A stretch of 6,188 nucleotides of DNA from Desulfuromusa sp. (lineage in GTDB: Bacteria > Desulfobacterota > Desulfuromonadia > Desulfuromonadales > Geopsychrobacteraceae): NCBI GenBank assembly GCA_029934095.1, contig JAOZMV010000098.1, positions 1-6,188 of the forward strand, in the 5' to 3' direction. A program made the position numbers and the translations under genes. Under the pieces are notes generated by a model that did not search any database, was not told the origin of the DNA, and was given only the letters and a program-made list of their open reading frames with translations. Every line of letters begins with the position of its first letter. Position 1 is the first letter of the stretch. This document shows, piece after piece, positions 1 to 6,036 of the stretch.

Positions 1-1172
1 GCGATAACCAGACCACCGACAGTGGTTCCCAAAAACAGCATCAATAGTGGTTCCATCATGGCGGTTAAATTTCCAACCGCGTCATCAACTTCATCATCAT
101 AAAAATCAGCAATCTTCTCCAGCATGGTATCCAGAGCACCTGCCTGTTCACCAACTGCAATCATTTGACAGACCATCGCAGGGAAAACTCCCGATGCCGA
201 TAACGGCTCAGCAATAGTCTTCCCTTCACTGATACTGGATGCAACCTTGGCAATCGCTTTCTCTACTGTTCGATTACCCGCTGTCTTCCTGACAATCTCC
301 AGGCCATCGAGAATTGGCACCCCGCTGGAAATCATTGTTGAGAGTGTCCGGGCAAATTTAGCGACGGCAACCTTACGGATTAAGATTCCAAAGATTGGTG
401 CTTTCAAGGCCCAGTGGTCAATTATATCTCGACCCTTATTGGTTGCGTAGATTTTTTTAACTATAAAAACAATCGCGAAAAAACCCCCGATAATAAGGAG
501 AATATAGTCTTGAATAAAATCACTTATAGCGATAACTATCTGTGTCGGTAGCGGTAAAGCAGCACCAAAATCGGCAAACATTGCTGAAAACGAGGGAATA
601 ACAAAGATCAGGATGACAGCAATAACCACTACAGCAATACCAATGATGGTGACCGGGTAGGTCATGGCACTTTTGACCTGCTTTTTCAACTTTAACGCTT
701 TTTCAATATAAACTGCCAGCCGGTTCAGGATAGTATCGAGAATACCACCAACTTCACCTGCCGCTATCAGGTTAACGTAGAGTTCGTTAAACGCTTTGGG
801 GTGCTTTTTCAAAGCATCAGCAAAGGTTGCCCCTGCCTCAACATCTTCCTTGACCTTAAGGAGAATCGTTTTAAAGGTTTTATTATCCTGCTGCGAGGAG
901 AGAATATCTAAACACTGAACCAATGGTAGCCCGGCATCAATCATAGTGGCAAACTGACGGGTAAAAACAACAATATCCTTGGTTGTAATTTTGGGTTTCA
1001 GAAAGCCGATATTCAACTCTACATTTAACCCTTTTCCCGCTTCCTTTACTTTACTAGCCTGCACCCCCTGACGTCGCAAACTTGCCATGACCGCAGCTTC
1101 ACTGGCAGCCTCCATGGTCCCTTTTGTACTTTTTCCGTCACGTGCGCGACCTGCCCAAGCAAAGGTTGGCAT
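1..1172 (-). CDS. pilC: Type IV pilus inner-membrane platform protein PilC (3' end cut by window edge)
   Basis: PilC is the polytopic inner-membrane platform of the type IV pilus machine, on which PilB and PilT act to insert or remove pilins. The frame is open for 390 codons from the ATG at 1172 to the window edge with no stop, so the gene is partial. PilC proteins are usually about 400 residues, so only some 10-15 residues are missing. Two T2SSF (GspF-type) repeats are visible: the first begins near residue 67 with DIVVFTRQFATMIDAGLPL and carries GEVGG at 139-143; the second begins near 270 with KFARTLSTMISSGVPIL and carries GEQAG at 341-345. Hydrophobic segments lie at about 173-195, 222-240 and from 372 onward, the expected three-helix topology. 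The start is supported by MPTFAWAGR, a typical PilC N terminus, and by an upstream Shine-Dalgarno. It follows pilT by 85 bp. GspF of type II secretion is the paralogous alternative, but the pilB-pilT context makes PilC nearly certain. Confidence 0.96.
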   Translation of the reverse strand, partial: MPTFAWAGRARDGKSTKGTMEAASEAAVMASLRRQGVQASKVKEAGKGLNVELNIGFLKPKITTKDIVVFTRQFATMIDAGLPLVQCLDILSSQQDNKTFKTILLKVKEDVEAGATFADALKKHPKAFNELYVNLIAAGEVGGILDTILNRLAVYIEKALKLKKQVKSAMTYPVTIIGIAVVVIAVILIFVIPSFSAMFADFGAALPLPTQIVIAISDFIQDYILLIIGGFFAIVFIVKKIYATNKGRDIIDHWALKAPIFGILIRKVAVAKFARTLSTMISSGVPILDGLEIVRKTAGNRTVEKAIAKVASSISEGKTIAEPLSASGVFPAMVCQMIAVGEQAGALDTMLEKIADFYDDEVDDAVGNLTAMMEPLLMLFLGTTVGGLVI

Positions 1173-1257
1173 GATCTACCCCTTTCCAAATACATTGATC
1201 GTTAAATGTTGAAAAATGCTGCTCTCTTAAAAAAAATATGCGATTTAAACCACCAAA
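1173..1257 (-). other. AT-rich pilT-pilC intergenic spacer with a T8 tract
   Basis: This 85-bp spacer between the pilT TAA and the pilC ATG is AT-rich and holds a run of eight T on the coding strand (plus-strand A run at 1229-1236). I looked for a GC-rich stem ahead of the T run and found none, so it does not look like an intrinsic terminator. The only clear functional element is the pilC Shine-Dalgarno at its downstream end. pilC is therefore probably transcribed from pilT, although a promoter in this AT-rich stretch cannot be excluded by eye. Confidence 0.55.
1179..1185 (-). promoter_or_regulatory. Ribosome binding site of pilC
   Basis: The minus strand reads AAAGGGG and then six bases (TAGATC) before the ATG at 1172-1170. 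This purine-rich Shine-Dalgarno fixes the pilC start. No better-placed in-frame start lies upstream before the pilT stop. Confidence 0.75.
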
Positions 1258-2370
1258 TTATCTTCCACGACCAGGATTAATCGCCTTTTTTCGACCAAGA
1301 GCTGCAGCAGGATTGGCAAACATCTGCTTCAGTTCATCTATATCGTGAGAACGGGCCATTGCATCATCCTGGGTGATCTGCCGATCATGGGCCAGCAGAA
1401 ACAATGATTGATTTAACGTCTGCATTGCGAACTTATCCTGCCCAATCTGCATCTGCGAATAAATCTGATGAATTTTATCCTCCCGAATCAAATTTCGGAT
1501 CGCTGCATTCGGCACCATCACCTCCAGTGCCATACAACGCCCTTTTCCGTTTGCCAGCGGCATCAGAGTCTGCGACATGACCCCTTCCAGAACAAAAGAA
1601 AGCTGGGTTCTTACTTGTGACTGCTGGGTATCTGGAAAAACATCGATAATCCGGTTCATGGTCTGCACACAGGAATTAGTGTGCAAAGTTGCAAAGCAGA
1701 GGTGACCCGTTTCGGCAAGGGTCAAGGCGGCCTCAATCGTTTCAATATCTCTCAATTCCCCCAATAGAACCACATCAGGGTCCTGACGTAATATATACTT
1801 GAGGGCCATTTTGAATGATTGGGTATCTGCCCCGACTTCCCGCTGATTAACCAGACATTTTTTATGCGGATGCAGATATTCAATCGGATCCTCAATGGTA
1901 ATGATGTGTTCACTGCGTTCACTGTTAATTGCATCAATAATCGCTGCAAGGGTTGTTGTCTTACCACTCCCGGTCGGTCCCGTTACCAGAACCAACCCGC
2001 GCGGTTTTTTTGACAGATCTCTAACAACCGCTGGAAGATTCAGATCATCAAAACTTTTGATATCAAAAGGAATGGCTCGAAAAGCACCCGAAACCGCCCC
2101 CCGTTGGACAAATACATTTCCCCGGAATCGGGATAACCCCTTAACCCCGAAAGAGAGGTCAAGTTCATTTTCTTCCTCAAACTTACGCTTCTGTGCATCG
2201 GTCAAAACGCTGTAGCAAAGCTGCTTGGTTTCAGCTGAAGATAGATTCTCTTCGCTGGTAGAGGTCATCTTCCCATCGATCCGGATCTGTGGAGATATGC
2301 CGGTTGATATGTGCAGATCGGAAGCACCCTGTTCGATCATTGATTTAAGCAATTGATGCATATTGGCCAT
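1258..2370 (-). CDS. pilT: Type IV pilus retraction ATPase PilT
   Basis: PilT is the cytoplasmic hexameric ATPase that powers pilus depolymerisation and retraction (twitching, DNA uptake, surface sensing). The 370-residue product is a full-length family member. Visible motifs in order are ASDLH at 17-20 in the N-terminal PAS-like domain; Walker A GPTGSGKT at 131-138; the Asp box ITIEDPIEY at 157-165; Walker B VVLLGELRD at 200-208 with catalytic Glu205; the His box TGHLCFATLHTN at 221-232; and AIRNLIRE at 290-297, the C-terminal motif characteristic of PilT and needed for retraction, which separates it from PilB and GspE. The Walker B variant GELRD replaces the more usual GEMRD, a conservative change. 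The tail after about 355 is short and basic. The start MANMHQLLK has a good Shine-Dalgarno (AAGGGAAG, four bases before the ATG); Met4 is the alternative. It lies between pilB and pilC, matching the PilT copy linked to pilB in Geobacter. PilU is an alternative, but this position and the motifs favour PilT. Confidence 0.97.
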   Translation of the reverse strand: MANMHQLLKSMIEQGASDLHISTGISPQIRIDGKMTSTSEENLSSAETKQLCYSVLTDAQKRKFEEENELDLSFGVKGLSRFRGNVFVQRGAVSGAFRAIPFDIKSFDDLNLPAVVRDLSKKPRGLVLVTGPTGSGKTTTLAAIIDAINSERSEHIITIEDPIEYLHPHKKCLVNQREVGADTQSFKMALKYILRQDPDVVLLGELRDIETIEAALTLAETGHLCFATLHTNSCVQTMNRIIDVFPDTQQSQVRTQLSFVLEGVMSQTLMPLANGKGRCMALEVMVPNAAIRNLIREDKIHQIYSQMQIGQDKFAMQTLNQSLFLLAHDRQITQDDAMARSHDIDELKQMFANPAAALGRKKAINPGRGR

Positions 2371-2404
2371 AAAACTTCCCTTAATTTATTTAACTATCAC
2401 GGTA

Positions 2405-2429
2405 GGGGACTGACCTTCGGTCTGTCCCC
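2405..2429 (-). repeat. Strong GC-rich hairpin in the pilB-pilT intergenic gap
   Basis: The 70-bp gap between pilB and pilT contains an inverted repeat. On the coding strand GGGGAC-A-GACC faces GGTC-A-GTCCCC around a three-base GAA loop, giving ten GC-rich pairs broken by a single A-A mismatch. On the plus strand the arms are 2405-2415 and 2419-2429. Downstream in the transcript comes TACCGTGATAG rather than a T run, so it is not a canonical rho-independent terminator. It could be an mRNA-stability or processing hairpin that sets the pilB:pilT ratio, a partial attenuator, or a REP-type palindrome; the GGGGACAGACC wording resembles elements mobilised by REP-associated transposases. The structure is read directly; the role is inference. 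Confidence 0.75.
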
Positions 2430-2440
2430 GGATAAATCCA

Positions 2441-4144
2441 TCAATCATCGGCAACTGTCGTACGTAATACCTCTTCCAGAGTCGTAACCCCCTCCATCAA
2501 TTTACTAATTGCCGATTGACGCATGGTTTTCACCCCAAGACGCATTGATTCCTGTTTAATTTCAGCAGTATTCGCACCAGACAGAATCATTTCCCTAATC
2601 TCTTCAAACATCGGCATAACCTGATAGACACCAATTCGCCCCTTGTAGCCAGTATCATTACAAATCGCACAACCACGCCCCTTGTAAGTTGTAAATTTAC
2701 CCACCTGATTTTCTGGAACACCTGCGGTGATCAGGGCATCTTTGGAATGTTTTTCCGGCTCTTTACACTCGGAACAAACTCTTCGACCGAGTCGCTGCGC
2801 AGAAATCAGGTTAACTGCTGAGGCAACCAGGAAGGGTTCAATTCCCATATTCAAAAGTCGGTTAACGGTACTGGGAGCATCATTGGTATGCAAAGTTGAA
2901 AGAACCATATGTCCGGTCAATGCAGCCTTAACCCCAATCTCTGCAGTCTCAAAATCTCGGATCTCACCGATCATGATGATATCTGGATCCTGGCGCAAAA
3001 AAGCGCGCAGGGCTGCCGCAAAATTGAGGCCGATCTCTTCATGCATCTGCACCTGGTTGATTCCGGCAAAGTTAAACTCCACCGGATCTTCAGCCGTCGA
3101 GATATTTTCCGTTGTGCCATTCAATTCAGAAAGAGCCGAATAGAGTGAAACCGTTTTGCCACTCCCGGTTGGACCGGTGACCAGAACCATCCCGAAAGGT
3201 TTATGAATCTCCGTTTTGAACCATGCAAGCGCTTTCTCTTCATATCCAAGTTTGGTCATGTCCAACTGCAGGTTACTTTTATCCAGCAGCCGGAGAACCA
3301 CCTTCTCACCAAATAGAGTCGGCAGACAATTGACTCGATAATCCATCTCCTGGTTACGCGCCATCTTGATCTTGATTCGACCATCCTGGGGAAGGCGTCT
3401 TTCGGCAATATCCATCGTTGCCATAATCTTAAGGCGCGAGGTAATTGCATTTTTAAGTTTACGTGGAGGCTTCATCACCTCATACAACACCCCGTCAATC
3501 CGATAACGCACTCGAAAGGAATGTTCATAAGGTTCAATATGGATATCTGAGGCTTTCTTCTTAATCGCATCAGTTAAAATAAGATTGACCAGTTTGACAA
3601 CCGGAGCATCCTCACTGGCACGCTCAAGCTCACCAACATCATCTAATGTGGTATCATCTATCAGCTCCAGATCGTCAAAATCTTCCAACCCCCCCAAAAC
3701 ATCAGCCATGGTGGAGCTTTGATCATAGAATTTATCGATTGATTCCTTGATGGCGGCTTCAGCGGCAACGACAACTTCAACATTAAAGCCGGTCATGAAT
3801 TTAATATCGTCAATAGCAAAGATATTTGATGGATCGGCCATGGCAACAATCAACGTTGCCCCGGCACGATTAATGGGAACTAACTGATATTTTTGTGCAA
3901 CCTCAGAAGGAACCAAGGCAAGCACGGCCGGATCAACATCAAATTCGGCGAGATCAATAGATGGAACACCATAATGTTTAGATAGAAAAGCAGCGAGGTC
4001 ATGCTCCTGAACGTAGCCCAGTTTGACCAGAGCTGCACCCAGACGAGTTCCATCCTTTTTTTGTTCAGAGACCGCGTTGGCCAACTGGTCATCAGAAATC
4101 AGTTGATTTCGAACCAGCAATTCTCCCAGACGACTGACACTCAT
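2441..4144 (-). CDS. pilB: Type IV pilus assembly (extension) ATPase PilB
   Basis: PilB is the cytoplasmic hexameric ATPase that drives pilin polymerisation at the PilC platform. The 567-residue length is normal for the family. The N terminus holds an MshEN/GspE-N-type region with two tandem RLG motifs starting at Arg5 and Arg34, the fold that binds cyclic di-GMP in some relatives. The catalytic half shows ASDIHIEP at 198-205; RYRIDGVLYE near 213-222; Walker A GPTGSGKT at 324-331; the Asp box STAEDPVEF at 349-357; Walker B DIIMIGEIRD at 388-397 with catalytic Glu394; and the His box TGHMVLSTLHTN at 410-421. A tetracysteine follows, CSEC at 457-460 and CAIC at 492-495, the zinc site typical of PilB/GspE and absent from PilT. 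The start has an AAGGGGAT Shine-Dalgarno about nine bases upstream. It lies 64 bp after aroE and 70 bp before pilT. GspE or MshE are alternatives, rejected because of the pilT-pilC neighbours. Confidence 0.97.
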   Translation of the reverse strand: MSVSRLGELLVRNQLISDDQLANAVSEQKKDGTRLGAALVKLGYVQEHDLAAFLSKHYGVPSIDLAEFDVDPAVLALVPSEVAQKYQLVPINRAGATLIVAMADPSNIFAIDDIKFMTGFNVEVVVAAEAAIKESIDKFYDQSSTMADVLGGLEDFDDLELIDDTTLDDVGELERASEDAPVVKLVNLILTDAIKKKASDIHIEPYEHSFRVRYRIDGVLYEVMKPPRKLKNAITSRLKIMATMDIAERRLPQDGRIKIKMARNQEMDYRVNCLPTLFGEKVVLRLLDKSNLQLDMTKLGYEEKALAWFKTEIHKPFGMVLVTGPTGSGKTVSLYSALSELNGTTENISTAEDPVEFNFAGINQVQMHEEIGLNFAAALRAFLRQDPDIIMIGEIRDFETAEIGVKAALTGHMVLSTLHTNDAPSTVNRLLNMGIEPFLVASAVNLISAQRLGRRVCSECKEPEKHSKDALITAGVPENQVGKFTTYKGRGCAICNDTGYKGRIGVYQVMPMFEEIREMILSGANTAEIKQESMRLGVKTMRQSAISKLMEGVTTLEEVLRTTVADD

Positions 4145-4169
4145 TGAACTATATCCCCTTCTATTTTCA

Positions 4170-4191
4170 TTTAACCGTGCGTAGGCTTAAA
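4170..4191 (-). repeat. Weak inverted repeat upstream of the pilB ribosome binding site
   Basis: In the 64-bp aroE-pilB gap the minus strand reads TTTAAGCC, seven loop bases, then GGTTAAA. This forms a seven-pair AT-rich stem with one bulged base. It sits about 10 bases upstream of the pilB Shine-Dalgarno. There is no T tract after it, so it is not a terminator. It could be an operator-like site or chance. Confidence 0.3.
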
Positions 4192-4208
4192 TCAGGCAGC
4201 AGTATTGA

Positions 4209-5066
4209 CTATCGGCCTACTTCAGTTAGAAACCTGCGCATGAAACCTGGCGTAGGTTTAACCCCTGTCCAGAGAAAAAAAGCATCCTCACCTTGAGCAG
4301 CCAACATCCCTAGCCCATCAGTGCAGAGCAATTTCAGTGAACGCGCACTTTTAATAAGTGGGGTTTCAGAAAGAGAATATATCATATCAAATATTAATGC
4401 GCTACCCTTAATGCACTCCAATGGTAAAAATTTTATCTTTTCACCATACAGCCCGACGGAAGTTGTATTCACAATTAAATCTACTCCAGATAAAGTTTCT
4501 AAATAGCTGTTATCATTGTAGTCAGCAACAAAAAACTGAACCGAAGGAAAGTGTGATATAAGATTATCGATAAGTTTTTCTGCCCGGTCCGGATGTCGAT
4601 TTGCAATAAAAATTGATTTCACACCTGCCAGAGCTAACCCAACAGCTACAGCTCGGCACGCCCCTCCGGCCCCCAGAAGTAAAACTTTGCATCCCTCAGG
4701 CTGAAATTTTAATTCTTGGCGAACCGAACGGATAAAACCACTGGCATCCGTATTGTAACCGGTCAGAACTCCAGCACGATTGACAACAGTATTCACTGCA
4801 CCAATTAACCTGGCAGTTGGGTCAATCTGGTCAAGCAGAGGAAGGATCGTTTCTTTATGGGGAATTGTGACATTCACCCCGGCAACATTCAGGGCACGCA
4901 GCCCGTTGACAGCTGCTGACAGATTCTCTGGCCGCACATGAAAAGGGACATAAACAGCATCAATATGATGTGCCTGAAAGGTTTGATTCTGCATCATGGG
5001 GGAAAGTGAATGGGCAACCGGATCACCCAAAAGACCGTATATCTGGCTTTTTCCTGACAAAGACAT
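4209..5066 (-). CDS. aroE: Shikimate dehydrogenase (NADP+)
   Basis: AroE reduces 3-dehydroshikimate to shikimate with NADPH, the fourth step of the shikimate pathway to chorismate and aromatic amino acids, in the cytoplasm. The 285 residues are full length. The shikimate-binding N-terminal domain shows HSLSP with Ser20 and Ser22; GVNVTIPHK at 63-71 with catalytic Lys71; GAVNTV with Asn92; and GYNTDASG with catalytic Asp107. The NADP-binding domain has the glycine-rich loop GAGGACRA at 132-139, NRHPDRA at 156-162 with Arg157 in the place that selects NADP, NTTSVG at 200-205, and DGLGMLAAQGEDAF with Gln258 near the C terminus. All expected catalytic residues are present, so AroE rather than a YdiB or quinate-dehydrogenase paralogue is the best call. 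The gene starts 7 bp after the ribF stop. The second half is clearly more AT-rich than its first half and neighbours (about 35% GC by hand count over 4321-4620). Confidence 0.96.
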   Translation of the reverse strand: MSLSGKSQIYGLLGDPVAHSLSPMMQNQTFQAHHIDAVYVPFHVRPENLSAAVNGLRALNVAGVNVTIPHKETILPLLDQIDPTARLIGAVNTVVNRAGVLTGYNTDASGFIRSVRQELKFQPEGCKVLLLGAGGACRAVAVGLALAGVKSIFIANRHPDRAEKLIDNLISHFPSVQFFVADYNDNSYLETLSGVDLIVNTTSVGLYGEKIKFLPLECIKGSALIFDMIYSLSETPLIKSARSLKLLCTDGLGMLAAQGEDAFFLWTGVKPTPGFMRRFLTEVGR

Positions 5067-5071
5067 TGTGA

Positions 5072-5075
5072 TCCT
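5072..5075 (-). promoter_or_regulatory. aroE Shine-Dalgarno overlapping the ribF stop codon
   Basis: The minus strand reads TAGGATCACA immediately before the aroE ATG. The TAG is the ribF stop, and AGGA is the only Shine-Dalgarno-like word, five bases from the start. Ribosomes finishing ribF therefore cover the aroE initiation site, so translational coupling of the two genes is likely. Confidence 0.7.
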
Positions 5076-6036
5076 ATTTTAACGACAGATATTCCCGATA
5101 CTGAATAATCTGCACCGGTTGAAGAATCTGTCGCGCCCTGAGCACATCTGCAGAAATCGCATCAACTAATCCCTCAACATTTAAAAATTTCTGTTCCCCG
5201 CGTAACCGCTCAACAAAATAAATCCGCAAATTCTGATTATACAATTGTCCGGTAAAATCAAGCAGATGAACCTCAATTGTCGAAGGATTATCACCAAAGG
5301 TTGGACGCGTCCCAATATTAACAACACCGCCATATTCCTGCGATCCATGCCGCACCTTAACAGCATAGACCCCTGACGCCGGCAATAATTCCTTCTCCGT
5401 CTCCAGGTTGGCCGTCGGGAAACCCATCTCACGCCCTCGTTGATCCCCCGGCACAACCCTTCCTTCAAGATTATACTGACGACCTAGTAAGCGCACCACT
5501 CCCGCGACATCACCTGCCGCTATCATAGTGCGGATCCGGGTTGAACTGTAGGGCAGACCATCTGCCCCCACCGGCGGCATAACCTTGACAGAAAACCCTT
5601 GTTTTTCCCCACAGGCTTTAAGGAATTCAGTATTGCCACCTCGCCCCTTACCAAAAGAATAATTGTACCCAACCACCAGAGATCGGACATGGAGCTTGGC
5701 AATAAGAATATCAGCAACAAACTGCTCCGGCGACATCATTGCAAACTCTGCAGTAAATGGTGATTGAATCAAATAATCAATATGGGAAGCGGCAATCAAT
5801 CGCTGCTTCTCTTTTAGCGTATTCAATAAAAGTGGCGCTTTATCCGGGGCAAGGAACTTAAGTGGATGGGGATTAAAGGTATAAACAATTGAGGGGATAT
5901 TTAACTGTCGAGCCAGCTTGACCAGATGACGAAATAATTCACGATGGCCCAAGTGGACACCATCAAAGTTGCCCAAGGTAACAGCACTTGAGTCAAAGGA
6001 GATCGGCAGGTTATTAAAACTTTTAATGATATCCAT
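5074..6036 (-). CDS. ribF: Bifunctional riboflavin kinase / FAD synthetase
   Basis: RibF phosphorylates riboflavin to FMN and adenylylates FMN to FAD, supplying flavin cofactors in the cytoplasm. The 320-residue protein has both expected modules. The N-terminal FAD synthetase (nucleotidyltransferase fold) shows GNFDGVHLGH at 22-31 with the HLGH nucleotide-binding signature, FNPHP at 54-58, VGYNYSFGKGRGG near 122-134, and SSTRIR at 164-169. The C-terminal riboflavin kinase shows GFPTANL at 205-211 (PTAN binds ATP/Mg), GVYAV at 222-226, NIGTRPTF at 240-247, and EVHLLDF at 255-261 with the likely catalytic Glu255, followed by RLRGEQKF at 277-284. No motif is missing. The start has only a weak GGA Shine-Dalgarno eight bases upstream, but GNFDG lies at the usual distance from the N terminus. 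It is the first recognisable gene of this strand in the window and is followed at once by aroE. Confidence 0.96.
   Translation of the reverse strand: MDIIKSFNNLPISFDSSAVTLGNFDGVHLGHRELFRHLVKLARQLNIPSIVYTFNPHPLKFLAPDKAPLLLNTLKEKQRLIAASHIDYLIQSPFTAEFAMMSPEQFVADILIAKLHVRSLVVGYNYSFGKGRGGNTEFLKACGEKQGFSVKVMPPVGADGLPYSSTRIRTMIAAGDVAGVVRLLGRQYNLEGRVVPGDQRGREMGFPTANLETEKELLPASGVYAVKVRHGSQEYGGVVNIGTRPTFGDNPSTIEVHLLDFTGQLYNQNLRIYFVERLRGEQKFLNVEGLVDAISADVLRARQILQPVQIIQYREYLSLK

Noticed and set aside
247..450. A 67-codon open frame on the plus strand near the left edge
   Set aside because: It is antisense to the second T2SSF domain of pilC, which is open and motif-bearing across the same bases.
1895..2215. 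A 106-codon open frame on the plus strand opposite pilT
   Set aside because: It lies entirely antisense to the motif-rich pilT ATPase region, shows no recognisable domain and has low-complexity Ser/Arg/Pro content typical of a shadow frame.
2405..2429. Intrinsic terminator between pilB and pilT
   Set aside because: The stem is strong, but the coding strand after it reads TACCGTGATAG with no T run, so it fails the canonical rho-independent pattern.
2727..3143. A 138-codon open frame on the plus strand opposite pilB
   Set aside because: It is antisense to the PilB Walker A, Walker B and zinc-finger region. Its Cys/Arg/Ser-rich sequence matches no family I know, so it is a shadow of a conserved gene.
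1960..3190. Repeated sequence shared by pilT (about 1960-1993) and pilB (about 3152-3190)
   Set aside because: The similar stretches encode the Walker A P-loop in two paralogous ATPases and differ at many third positions. This is ancient homology, not a recombination repeat.
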